From JAICMB01 sp963838885 (GTDB lineage Bacteria > Acidobacteriota > Terriglobia > Bryobacterales > Bryobacteraceae), in the NCBI GenBank assembly GCA_963838885.1, contig CAWITB010000004.1:1-64000 (forward strand): 64,000 nucleotides of DNA, read 5' to 3'. The notes under the pieces are model-generated. The model saw only the letters and a list, made by a program, of their open reading frames with translations, searched no databases and had not been told where the DNA came from. Below are positions 43,686 through 52,503 of this stretch, one piece after another; the stretch's first letter is position 1, and the number at the start of each line of letters is the position of its first letter. The position numbers and the translations under genes are program-made.

Positions 43686-44939
43686 ATGCTGACACGACGC
43701 AAATTTCTCCAAACCAGCTCGGCGATGGCTGCGCTTCCGATCGCAAGGGCGGCCGAAACGCAGCCCAAGCGCATCGCGATCGTCACGACGATTTACCGTT
43801 ACCTTTCGCACGGCCAGCACATTGGGGACCGTTTTCTGGTCGGATATCCGTACGCCGGCGAGTGGCACAAGCCGAACATGAAGGTCGTGTCGCTTTATGT
43901 CGACCAGCATCCCGATGGCGACTTGAGCGAAGAGCGCGCGAAGGAGTTCGGGTTTAAGGTCTATCCCACGATCGCCGAGGCTCTTCGCTGCGGAGGCGAT
44001 AAGCTGGCCGTGGATGCCGTGCTGATCGTCGGCGAGCACGGCAACTATCCGCGCAACGAAAAGGGCCAGATACTTTACCCACGCTTCGAATTTTTCGAGC
44101 AGTGCGCCAACGTTTTCGAGCAAGACGGCCGAGTTGTTCCGGTGTACAACGACAAGAATCTGTCGTACAGCTTCGAGAAGGCCAAGACCATGGTCGATAC
44201 TTCGCGGCGGATGCGCTTCCCCATGCTTGGCGGATCGTCGCTTCCGGTGACGTGGCGTCTGCCGGAGATGGAATTGCCGCTGGGCTGCCACATCGAAGGC
44301 GCCTTGATGGTGGGCGAGGGCGGCTCGGACGCCATGGATTACCACGCGCTTGAAGCCTTGCAGTGCATGATGGAACGCCGCGGGCATGGGGAAACGGGCG
44401 TGAAAGCAGTGCAGATGATCGAGGGCGACGACGTATGGAAGGCCGGCGAGGACGGGCGCTGGTCCAAGGAAATGCTTTCGGACGCGCTCTCGCGCAGCGA
44501 TACTCCGCTCGGGACCGGGGAGACAGAGAGCCGCCCCGAAGATCTGGTCACCTCCGGCCAGTTGCCCAAGCTTGTAAAGAATCCGGCGGCTTATTTCATC
44601 GAGTACCGCGATGGAACGAAGGCCACGCTGCTGATGCTGAATGGAGCGTTGAAGGATTTCAATATCGCGGTGCGCGTAAAGGGCATTCCGGCGGTGCAGT
44701 CGACGCAGTTTTTCCTTTCGCCGACTCCGAACGTGACCTACTCGGCGTGCCTGGTACACGGCATCGAGAAAATGTTTGAGACCGGAGTAGCCCCGTATCC
44801 GATCGATCGCACTTTGATGGTCAGCGGCATACTGGAGAGCTGCCTGACGTCGAAGGTCCAGAACCATCAACGGTTGGAAACGCCGCATCTGACGGTGGCG
44901 TACCGGCCGCCCGCGCAATCCGTTTACTGTCGAGTTTAG
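43686..44939 (+). CDS. Tat-exported protein of unknown function, paralog 2
   Basis: A 417-residue protein with an N-terminal twin-arginine signal (MLTRRKFLQTSSAMAALPIARAAE split as RRKFLQ plus hydrophobic core and AxA). The mature part matches paralog 1 along its length, including VGEHGNYPRNEKGQ, GSSLPVTWRLP and LMLNGALKDFN. It carries an extra acidic insertion near 275-290. Export folded by Tat suggests a bound cofactor such as a nucleotide. The pairing of one cytosolic and one exported copy may reflect either a real division of labour or loss of the signal in paralog 1. Function unknown. Confidence 0.8.
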   Translation: MLTRRKFLQTSSAMAALPIARAAETQPKRIAIVTTIYRYLSHGQHIGDRFLVGYPYAGEWHKPNMKVVSLYVDQHPDGDLSEERAKEFGFKVYPTIAEALRCGGDKLAVDAVLIVGEHGNYPRNEKGQILYPRFEFFEQCANVFEQDGRVVPVYNDKNLSYSFEKAKTMVDTSRRMRFPMLGGSSLPVTWRLPEMELPLGCHIEGALMVGEGGSDAMDYHALEALQCMMERRGHGETGVKAVQMIEGDDVWKAGEDGRWSKEMLSDALSRSDTPLGTGETESRPEDLVTSGQLPKLVKNPAAYFIEYRDGTKATLLMLNGALKDFNIAVRVKGIPAVQSTQFFLSPTPNVTYSACLVHGIEKMFETGVAPYPIDRTLMVSGILESCLTSKVQNHQRLETPHLTVAYRPPAQSVYCRV

Positions 44940-44950
44940 GAGAGGCGATT

Positions 44951-46548
44951 ATGACACTGAAGATCAGCCGCAGGAAGTTGTTTCAAAGCGGCGGCGCTAT
45001 AGCGGGGGCGGCGCTTTTGCCCGCCGGACAGGTCGCCAGCGCGGCGCCTGCCTCCACCGGCCTGCAAGTCGGACCGAATCTTTACGAATCGATCGGCGTC
45101 ACGCCGGTCGTCAACTGCCGCGGGACATTTACGATTATTAGCGGCTCGCTCACGCTGCCGGAAGTAAAGCGCGCCATGGACGAGGCCTCGCGCCACTATG
45201 TCCAGATGGATGAGCTGATGAACGCCGTGGGACAGCGCCTCGCGGAATTGACCAAGGCCGAATGGGGCATCGTCACGGTTGGCTGCGCGGCGGCGCTGAC
45301 GCACACCACCGTCGCGTGCATCGCCGGAATGAATCCGGAACGCATGCAGCGCGTTCCGAAACTGGCCGGCATGAAGAACGAAGTGATCATCCCGAAGCAC
45401 TCGCGCAACGTATACGATCACGCCGTACGCATGCCCGGCGTGGACATTATCGAGGTTAACTCGGCAGGCAGGAGTTGGAGTCCTCGATCAATCCGCGTAC
45501 CGCTCTGGTCATGATCATGTCGTCTCCGCGCGCCGACAGTGGCCCGCTCAGCACGGAAAACATCTGCAAGATCACGCGCGCGCGCAACGTGCCGGTGGTC
45601 GTCGATGCCGCGGCGGAGTTCCTGACGATTCCGAATAAGCATTTAGGCCGCGGCGCGAACATGGTGGCGTACAGCGGCGGAAAATGTCTGCGCGGACCGC
45701 AAGCCGCCGGATTATTGCTCGGGCAAAAAGACATTTTGCAAGCCGCGTGGTTCAACAGCGCGCCGCACCATGCCTTCGGCCGCTCGCTCAAGGTCGGCAA
45801 GGAAGAGATCATGGGCATGCTGGCGGCGGTCGAGATGTGGACCAAACGCGACCACGACGCGGAGTGGAAAGAATGGCAGTCCTGGCTCGATTCGATCGGC
45901 GGGCGCGCCACCGCGGTGGCGGGCGTCACGACGGAAATTCACAAGCCCGAGGATCTTTCGAACGACGCGCCCGAGATGCGCATCAAATGGGACGGCGCGA
46001 AACTCGGCATTACAGGTAAAGAGGTCGAGACGATTCTTGCCAACGGCCGGCCGCGCATTCTGGTGGCGGGGTCGACGGGCGTGCGCCCCGATAACATGGC
46101 CAGTTCCGTCACGATCATGCCCTACATGATGCAGCCCGGCGATTACAAAATCGCGGGAGAGGCATTGTACGCGGTGCTCTCGAAGCCGCCCAAGTTCGAG
46201 AATCCGGAGCGTCCCTCCGGCGAACCCGCGCAGATCGCGGGGAACTGGGACGTGACCATCGATTACGCGCTGGGCAGCGCCAAGCACAAGATCACGATCG
46301 TTCAGAACGGCAACGAACTCAGCGGATTCCACGAAGGCGAAACCGTGGGCGGCGATCTGCGCGGCGCCATTTACGGCAACCAGCCGCATTTCCGCAGCCG
46401 CCATCCTATTCAAGGCACCGCCATCGGGTACGACTTCACGGGCACGGTGGAGGGCAATCGCATGAGCGGCGATATCAGCATGGGCGAATACGGTCCGGCG
46501 CGCTGGAGCGCAGTGAAGCGCGGACCCGCAACGATGCGGCGTGGATGA
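44951..46548 (+). CDS. Tat-exported SelA-like PLP enzyme with extra C-terminal domain, broken by a frame shift
   Basis: Residues 1-35 are a Tat signal (SRRKLFQSGGAIAG). The body is a fold-type I PLP enzyme of the selenocysteine synthase-like group: GVTPVVNCRGTFT, ELTKAEWGIVTVGCAAALTH, VVVDAAAEFL (PLP Asp), and YSGGKCLRGPQAAGLL with the Schiff-base Lys. Such exported proteins are not true SelA and their substrates are unknown. The frame breaks between 45460 and 45480 (VDIIEVNS then ELESSINPRTALVMIM) by a net one-base loss. The last 100 residues (GNWDVTIDYALGSAKHKITI onward) are a lipocalin-like beta domain not usual in the family. RBS GGAGAGG before ATG. Confidence 0.75.
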
Positions 46549-46557
46549 CCGCGCGCG

Positions 46558-47004
46558 CTACTTCGTGAAAATCAGACCGAACTGGTGATCCACAACATCG
46601 CCTGAGCTGGAGAGGATAAAGTTGGACGTAATGAGGCCTGTTGCGCCCTCAAACTGGCCTTCTCCGCCTTCCACTTTCCAGATCACGCTGCCGTGCATGT
46701 ACTTGGAGTCCGTGCTGGGACCGAGGTGGCCCTGGCCGACGGTGGAAAAGCGGAGGACGTGATCGCCCTCGCCGAACGCGATGGAGCCGGATTCCGTGAA
46801 CGCCTCGGCGGATATAGCGCGCACTTCCGATTCAAAATAGGCCAATCCGCCTTCGGACGGCGCAAACGATCCCTTCAGTCCATCGGGGCCAATCAACGTT
46901 TCCATGGTGCAACTGGTGGCGCTCGTTGTGGCCTTCATTACACCGGTCTCCGCTCCTGTCGCGGCAGTCCCTCGAAACTGCAGGTTGTAGACAATCTGTG
47001 GCAT
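46558..47004 (-). CDS. DUF3224-like small beta-barrel protein
   Basis: A 148-residue cytoplasmic protein. The layout resembles DUF3224/allene-oxide-cyclase-like barrels: SAEAFTESGSIAFGEGDHVL, a glycine turn, and the end motif VEGGEGQFEGATGLITSNF. The biochemical role is unknown. It converges with the SelA-like gene, 9 bases apart, and diverges from the next gene at 47031 with a 26-base gap that holds a promoter for that gene. Confidence 0.7.
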   Translation of the reverse strand: MPQIVYNLQFRGTAATGAETGVMKATTSATSCTMETLIGPDGLKGSFAPSEGGLAYFESEVRAISAEAFTESGSIAFGEGDHVLRFSTVGQGHLGPSTDSKYMHGSVIWKVEGGEGQFEGATGLITSNFILSSSGDVVDHQFGLIFTK

Positions 47005-47017
47005 ACGCTTCTACTGG

Positions 47018-47023
47018 TATGCT
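47018..47023 (+). promoter_or_regulatory. Extended -10 box (TGGTATGCT) before a leaderless start
   Basis: TATGCT preceded by TGG gives an extended -10 element. The ATG at 47031 is 7 bases after it, where transcription should begin. No ribosome binding site lies upstream of the ATG. Confidence 0.4.
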
Positions 47024-47030
47024 TACATGA

Positions 47031-47864
47031 ATGGCAGCCCCTTACAATCCACAACCGAATTCCCCAGGGCAGCAATTCCCGCCGCAGATGCCGCCCTACA
47101 CGTCCGCTCCACCGCCGCCGGGCATGCCGCCGCGCAAGGGGACGAGCCCGCTCGTCTGGGTGCTGGTTGCGGTCGGCGCGATCGTGCTGCTGATTATTCT
47201 GGCGCTGGGCGGGTCCGCTTATTACGTGATGCACAAGATGAGACAGGCGGGCGTGAGCAAGGACCTGATGCAGCGCAATCCAGCTCTGGCGACCGCGCGG
47301 CTCATGGCGGCGTTGAATCCGGGCATTGAGGTGCTGGGAGCGGACGAAAACCGCCAAATCCTCACCGTGCGGGATAAGCGCAGCGGCAAAGTGTATTCCG
47401 TCAATTTCGAAGATGCCAAAAAGGGCAAGTTCGTATTCTCCGAGGACGGCAAGAACGTTGTCGTGACGGCGAGCGGCCAGGGGCCGAACGGCAGCATCGA
47501 TATCAAGTCGTCGGACGGAGGCTCGGTCAAGTTCGGGGGTGGTACAGCGGCGGATATTCCCTCGTGGGTGCCGCAATATCCCGGCTCCAAACCCGAGAAT
47601 TCGTACAGCGCCACGCAACAGAACGAATCGGGCGGCATGTTCCACTTCAACATCAAGGACAGCGTGGATTCCGTTATGAAGTTCTATGAGGAACAGATAA
47701 GGGCGTCGGGGCTCCGCGTTACGAATTCGACCACCAGCCACGGGACGGCCGGAGTCGCGGGCGTAATCGGCGCGGAGGGGGACGGTGGCAAGCAAATGTC
47801 GGTGATGGTGGCCGAGGACAAGGGTGAGAGCGGCGTTACGGTGACGTACTCGACCAAGAAGTAG
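47031..47864 (+). CDS. Single-pass membrane protein with proline-rich cytosolic tail, unknown function
   Basis: A 277-residue protein. Residues 1-38 are Pro/Gln-rich (PNSPGQQFPPQMPPYTSAPP), 41-67 a membrane helix (LVWVLVAVGAIVLLIILALG), and the rest is extracytoplasmic. The outer part has two segments: a beta-rich one (about 95-170, VKFGG end) and one about 180-275 with WVPQYPGSKPENSYSA, then DSVMKFYEEQIRASGLRVT, a pattern known from small acidobacterial envelope proteins of unknown role. It ends with a VTVTYSTKK strand. There is no enzyme signature. Confidence 0.65.
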   Translation: MAAPYNPQPNSPGQQFPPQMPPYTSAPPPPGMPPRKGTSPLVWVLVAVGAIVLLIILALGGSAYYVMHKMRQAGVSKDLMQRNPALATARLMAALNPGIEVLGADENRQILTVRDKRSGKVYSVNFEDAKKGKFVFSEDGKNVVVTASGQGPNGSIDIKSSDGGSVKFGGGTAADIPSWVPQYPGSKPENSYSATQQNESGGMFHFNIKDSVDSVMKFYEEQIRASGLRVTNSTTSHGTAGVAGVIGAEGDGGKQMSVMVAEDKGESGVTVTYSTKK

Positions 47865-47930
47865 CGCGGCGCCTCGCCTGTTCAGGAAAAGCGAGTCTTT
47901 CGCCAGAGCCGATCACGAGCGCGAACAAGG

Positions 47931-48974
47931 TTAGGCGATTTGCGAAGGAAGCTTTTTCTGCCTGTAAAGATCCTCGTCGGCGCGGGCGAACAAATGCTCG
48001 GCGTCATCGCCTTCGCAATACTCGGCTACACCCATCGAAGCGCTCACCTGTAGATGAAACTCCCTGCCGATGAGGACGACGGGGTAGCGTCCGTTCAGTT
48101 CCGAACGAAACTGGGGGGAACGTTTCAATACGGCGCTCATGGGGCAGTCCATTAACACCAGAAATTCGTCTCCACCCCATCGGCAGACCACATCGGTAGG
48201 GCGAACCAGCTTAGATAAACGCCTCGCGAAAATCCTGAGAACCTGATCGCCGGCGCTATGTCCGTTCTGGTCATTGATCGCTTTGAATCGATCCAGATCG
48301 AGGACCATCAGACAGAATGGCAGCTTGGCTTCAACTTTGGCGGCCAAACGCGCTTCGCCCTCGCGGCGGTTGAGCAGCCCCGTCAATTCGTCGCTCGAAG
48401 CAAGCGCTTCGGCGCGTTCCAGCCGCTGCTGAAAATGATTCAGTTGATTCTGCAGGTGCGCCACTGAACTCTGGTTTTCTTTCCACATAGTCTCGGCCGC
48501 CACGCGCAAGTCATATACCTGCTTGGTCAAAGCGCGTCGAATGTCGCCTAGGTCCTGCCCCCGCGAGACGAGCTGTACCTGCTGCGTGAACCCCTTCAGG
48601 CGCGAGTCGTAATTTTCGCTCTGTGAGCCGAGTGTCTCGGCGGCGCTGGCCAAGATCGATAGAATCTCGCGCAAATCCGATTCTTTCGCTTTATAATGCG
48701 CCAATGTCGCATCCCGGTACGTTCGCAAAAGGTCGTCCAGGGTGGACTGGCTCGAAGCGACGCTTTGAGCGTTGGGATCGGCGATCAGGTCCCTATGTAA
48801 CGATCGAAGGCCGAGTTGGAGCGCTCTGGTGGCGTCGCTTTCGATTTCGATGGCGTGTTGTTCAATGCTCAGGATCGCGTGCAGGTAAGAGCTAAGGGGA
48901 ACGTCTGAGCCTTGATCCCTCCCTCTCTGTGATCGTGTTAAGTCGTAAATAGGTTTCGATCCCGTTACGCCCAT
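47931..48974 (-). CDS. Diguanylate cyclase (GGDEF) with helical sensory region
   Basis: A 347-residue cytoplasmic enzyme making cyclic di-GMP from two GTP. The catalytic domain is about 190-345: SSDELTGLLNRREGEARL start, LDLDRFKAINDQNGHSAGDQ, and active-site GGDEF at 267-271. The inhibitory site RxxD is present (RPTD 258-261, exactly five residues before GGDEF), so product inhibition is expected. The N-terminal 190 residues are mainly helical, with coiled-coil potential around 160-190 (HLQNQLNHFQQRLERAE), and contain no membrane helix. The input signal is unknown. No EAL partner is nearby. Confidence 0.9.
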   Translation of the reverse strand: MGVTGSKPIYDLTRSQRGRDQGSDVPLSSYLHAILSIEQHAIEIESDATRALQLGLRSLHRDLIADPNAQSVASSQSTLDDLLRTYRDATLAHYKAKESDLREILSILASAAETLGSQSENYDSRLKGFTQQVQLVSRGQDLGDIRRALTKQVYDLRVAAETMWKENQSSVAHLQNQLNHFQQRLERAEALASSDELTGLLNRREGEARLAAKVEAKLPFCLMVLDLDRFKAINDQNGHSAGDQVLRIFARRLSKLVRPTDVVCRWGGDEFLVLMDCPMSAVLKRSPQFRSELNGRYPVVLIGREFHLQVSASMGVAEYCEGDDAEHLFARADEDLYRQKKLPSQIA

Positions 48975-49116
48975 ACCAGGTTTATCGGGCTAATCGGCGA
49001 AGGGCTTTAGCGGCGCCGGCGTGTGGCGCAGAGATGGCCCGGGTCTCGACCCCACTCCCAAACTGCCCGCCAGGAGGTCCCGCCTCCGAAAAGGAGCTGC
49101 TATCCTGACGTGGCCC

Positions 49117-49971
49117 ATGACTGCGCTGTTCGAAGACCCCACGTTTCTCGACGTCAACGGAGTGCGCCTCGCGGTTTTCGAGCGCCCCGGCTGCGATCCT
49201 CCCATTCTTTTCCTGCACGCCACCGGATTTCACGCCCGCTGCTGGCGCCGCATCGTGGCGCTTGTTCCCGGGCGCCGTGCGATTGCGATCGACATGCGCG
49301 GCCATGGCCTCAGCTCCAAACCGGACCCGCCCTACGAATGGCCCTCTTTCGGCCACGACGTCGCGGCCGTGGCACGCCATCTCGATCTTCGCGGCGCCTG
49401 TGGCGTGGGTCATTCGATGGGCGGACATTCACTCGCGCTGGCCGCTACGCTTGCGCCCGAATCCTTCGCCAGGCTGATCCTGATCGATCCCGTTATTCTG
49501 CCGCCCGAAGCCTACGCCGCGAATCCCCGTCCGCCGCATTACGCGCGCAAGCGCCGTAACCGCTGGTCGTCGGCCGCCGAGATGTTCGACCGCTTCAAAG
49601 ACCGGCCGCCATTTCAGGACTGGGACCCCGCCATCCTGCGCGATTACTGCGACTACGGCTTGGTCGCGGCGCCCGATGGAGACGGCTGGGTTCTAGCCTG
49701 CCCGCCCGTCATCGAGGGCTCCATTTACGAAGCGAGCGGGTTGCTCAGCGCCAATCTTTATGGCCGCCTCGAACGCATCGATGCCCACGTGACCGTTGTC
49801 CGCTCGGCCCGCTCCGCAGGTCCGGAGCCGGCCCTCGACATGGCCGCCTCGCCCACCGCCCCGGACCTTGCAGCGCGCTTTCGCCACGGCCGCGACGTCG
49901 CCACGCCCTATTCGCACTTTATTCCGATGGAAGCCCCGGCTTTCGTGGCGAACCTCGCGGCGGTTTGTTAG
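49117..49971 (+). CDS. Alpha/beta hydrolase
   Basis: A 284-residue hydrolase. Oxyanion-hole strand PPILFLHATGFHARCW, IAIDMRGHGLSS, and nucleophile elbow GVGHSMGGHS with the catalytic Ser; the terminal histidine is in TPYSHFIPMEAP. A specific substrate cannot be assigned; esterase or lactonase-type members have this length. I use ATG 49117 (MTALFEDPTFLDVNG), since an upstream in-frame start at 49021 adds an Arg/Pro-rich segment unlike the family. Its stop overlaps the stop of the leftward VWA gene (TTAG). Confidence 0.8.
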   Translation: MTALFEDPTFLDVNGVRLAVFERPGCDPPILFLHATGFHARCWRRIVALVPGRRAIAIDMRGHGLSSKPDPPYEWPSFGHDVAAVARHLDLRGACGVGHSMGGHSLALAATLAPESFARLILIDPVILPPEAYAANPRPPHYARKRRNRWSSAAEMFDRFKDRPPFQDWDPAILRDYCDYGLVAAPDGDGWVLACPPVIEGSIYEASGLLSANLYGRLERIDAHVTVVRSARSAGPEPALDMAASPTAPDLAARFRHGRDVATPYSHFIPMEAPAFVANLAAVC

Positions 49972-52436
49972 CTCGCGCGCAGCTTCCGCGCGACCAGCTC
50001 CGCGATCGTCAGAGCAATCGCCAAGGCCAGCAATCCCGGCCACAGCCGCAGGGTCGAGGGTATGGCCCGATCGCCCGGATCGAACACCTGCTGGGGCGTT
50101 GGATTAAAGCGCCCGCCCGTGTACGACGCCACCTGCCGCAGTAGAAATTCGTTTGACCCGAAATCGCTCAACTCCTGCTCCTGCCGGTACAAACCAACTT
50201 CGGGGAAGGCCCGTGTTTCGTTCAAAGGACGCACCCGAAAAAGCCCTTGCCGCTGTCCGATCGGAACCCGGACGCGATAGACGCCACCGGCCAACTTCGT
50301 TACGGGCGCCGGTTTCTGAAATCCCGCCGGACCGAGCACATAAATGCTCGGCGGCTTCACCGGATCCTCTACGTCCCGCCCCAGCCGGTAGTTCACGATC
50401 AGGTCGCCGCTGGCGCTGTCGTACTCCGCCTTCGCCTCCGCCGCCTGCGAATGCGGCAGCAAATCGCGAAAGATGTTGGTCCACAATTTGTCGTAGCCCG
50501 GCCACGACACCCAGTCCGCCGCCCAGCGCGCCTTGGCATCCGACGCAAAAACAGCCGAGCGGCCCAAGCCGTATTGCCAGCGCACCAGCAGGGGATCCTT
50601 CTGGTCGATTTTCAAAATGGTATCGGAGGTCGGCTTCGCAATGAAGCGCACGTATCCCTTCAATGCCGGCGCCTCTTCAATCCCTACTCCCTCGAGAATT
50701 TCCGTCCGCTTCTCGACCACGGCTTTAAGCGATTTCTCCACCGCCGTCGTGCCGGTATGCTCCTTCACGTCGCGCAGCAAGATCTGTTCCAGTCCCGACG
50801 GGTCGTTCAGGAAATACGACTTCCCCCCCGCCACCGTCGCGATCTTCTCAAGATAAGCTCGATTCACGTCTTGTCCCAAGCCAACGGTTGAAATCGTCAC
50901 ATGCTGCTGCTCGGCATCCTTTGAAAGCTCCAGACTGTCGCCTTCTTCGGAAATACCGTCGGTCAACAAAACGATGTGCTTAAACGTAGCCTTGGCAGGC
51001 AGCACCTTGTGATAAGCCTCGCTCAGCGCCGGCGCGATCTGCGTGCCGCCATCGGGCGTAATCCCCGAAATCAGGCGCTTGATCAGCGATTTGTCTTCGG
51101 CGCGGCGCAGCGGAACGGCCCATTGAAACGAATTGTCGAAGATCAGTACGCCCACCGTGTCGATGGGCCGCAGGTTGTCCACGACGCCGAGCGCGGCCAT
51201 CCGGGCCAGCTCGATTTTCTTGCCCTCCATCGACGACGATTTATCGATGATCAACACCACGGCGGTTCCTTCGGGCGATCGTGGCGGAGCGATTTTCGCG
51301 GGCAGGACGCGATCCACCGCGTCCTCCGTTTTCTTCGCCTCGTTATAAACGTTGTGCTCGCCGCCAATTACGAGCACTCCCCCGCCGCCCTTCGCGAAGG
51401 TCTCTACCTCATCCTTGCGCGCCGCAGGAAGCGAGTCCAGGTCCCAATTATTGAACACTACAATCTGGTAATCGCCGAGCTTGCCATGATTCGGATCGTT
51501 GGTGCGATCGACCTCGAATTGAGCGGCCTTCAGGGCATCCATAAGATGCCCCTCAGAACCAGCCGGGTCTTGCGAAAGGTACAGCACCCGCGGACGCCGC
51601 AGCGTTACCGCCTGCGCCACCGCCGCCTCGTCGTTCAGCTCCGGCGCTTTGATCGCCAGCTTTATATTCAGCGCGCCCGGCGTGCTCAAGCTGGCGCTAA
51701 CGCGCAGTTCGTTCGATCCCTCGTCGAGCGTCACCGGCGTCGATCCCAATGCCTTGCCTTCCGCGTCGATCTCGACGGTCCCGTGCGTGCGCCGCGGCGA
51801 CACCACTGTAAGATTAATCGGGAAATGCTCGCCTGTGAATGCCAGCATCGGGACGCTAACCGATTCCACGCGCAGGCTCGGCTGCGGCCGGCCCTCTAAG
51901 GCCACGGCGTCCACCGGCACGCCGAGATTGCGCGACTGCCAAACCGCGCGAGTGATGCTGCCGGTGTTTTCCTTGCCGTCCGAAACCAGTACGATGCGCG
52001 GAACCATGCCCGGCGGCAAAGACGCCAGAGCTCCCCGAACGGCCGCCTCGAGGTCCGTCGCGCCCGCCTCCTCGCCCGCTGCCCGCACCAGCCTCGCACC
52101 AGCTTGGACCGCGCCGCCCAATGAGTTGGGTTCGCGCGCGAACGGAATCACGCGCACCCAGTTGCGTCCCCGCTGTTTCTCGAGCGCGCGCACTACTTGC
52201 CCGGCGCGCGCCAGATCGTCATTTGAGACGCTCGCGGAGGTGTCCACCAGAACGGCGACCGCCATCTTGTTCTCCGAGGTGGTAAGCACCGGCTCCGCGA
52301 TGGCAAGTAAAATCGCGGCGAACGAGAGCGCCTTCAACGCCAGCGACAGTTTCCGCGCCGTTCGCCGCCACTCCCACAGCATCCATACAAGCGGCACGAT
52401 CGCGGGGATCAGAACCAGCGGCCGTTCGAACGTCAT
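49968..52436 (-). CDS. Membrane protein with two VWA domains (BatB/YfbK-like; GATase1-like middle)
   Basis: An 822-residue protein. Residues 1-60 hold two membrane helices, and a third lies at the C-terminus (LWPGLLALAIALTIAELVA). The first VWA-like domain starts at VAVLVDTSASVS (MIDAS D65-S69). The middle (about 285-360) resembles a class I glutamine amidotransferase-like fold (YQIVVFNNWDLDSL, GGGVLVIGGEHN). The second VWA starts at VVLIIDKSSSME (MIDAS D398-S402) and runs to about 560. It is the last gene of a MoxR-DUF58-BatA-VWA operon thought to assemble or mature metal or envelope complexes with MoxR energy. ATG 52436 chosen over 52586, which lies inside the upstream gene. Confidence 0.85.
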   Translation of the reverse strand: MTFERPLVLIPAIVPLVWMLWEWRRTARKLSLALKALSFAAILLAIAEPVLTTSENKMAVAVLVDTSASVSNDDLARAGQVVRALEKQRGRNWVRVIPFAREPNSLGGAVQAGARLVRAAGEEAGATDLEAAVRGALASLPPGMVPRIVLVSDGKENTGSITRAVWQSRNLGVPVDAVALEGRPQPSLRVESVSVPMLAFTGEHFPINLTVVSPRRTHGTVEIDAEGKALGSTPVTLDEGSNELRVSASLSTPGALNIKLAIKAPELNDEAAVAQAVTLRRPRVLYLSQDPAGSEGHLMDALKAAQFEVDRTNDPNHGKLGDYQIVVFNNWDLDSLPAARKDEVETFAKGGGGVLVIGGEHNVYNEAKKTEDAVDRVLPAKIAPPRSPEGTAVVLIIDKSSSMEGKKIELARMAALGVVDNLRPIDTVGVLIFDNSFQWAVPLRRAEDKSLIKRLISGITPDGGTQIAPALSEAYHKVLPAKATFKHIVLLTDGISEEGDSLELSKDAEQQHVTISTVGLGQDVNRAYLEKIATVAGGKSYFLNDPSGLEQILLRDVKEHTGTTAVEKSLKAVVEKRTEILEGVGIEEAPALKGYVRFIAKPTSDTILKIDQKDPLLVRWQYGLGRSAVFASDAKARWAADWVSWPGYDKLWTNIFRDLLPHSQAAEAKAEYDSASGDLIVNYRLGRDVEDPVKPPSIYVLGPAGFQKPAPVTKLAGGVYRVRVPIGQRQGLFRVRPLNETRAFPEVGLYRQEQELSDFGSNEFLLRQVASYTGGRFNPTPQQVFDPGDRAIPSTLRLWPGLLALAIALTIAELVARKLRAS

Positions 52437-52503
52437 GACGACGCTCCGCCGCCGCGAGAGGGCGGGACGCCCCGCCGGCCAAATACTATCGTCGGATCGA
52501 GCT

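Noticed and set aside
44951..46548. Calling the PLP enzyme selA because a selenoprotein gene is present
   Set aside because: It is Tat-exported and carries an extra domain, whereas true SelA is cytoplasmic and works on tRNA; the true selA must be elsewhere.
49021..49116. Upstream start for the alpha/beta hydrolase
   Set aside because: The added 32 residues are Arg/Pro-rich and unlike the family; ATG 49117 gives the normal N-terminal strand.
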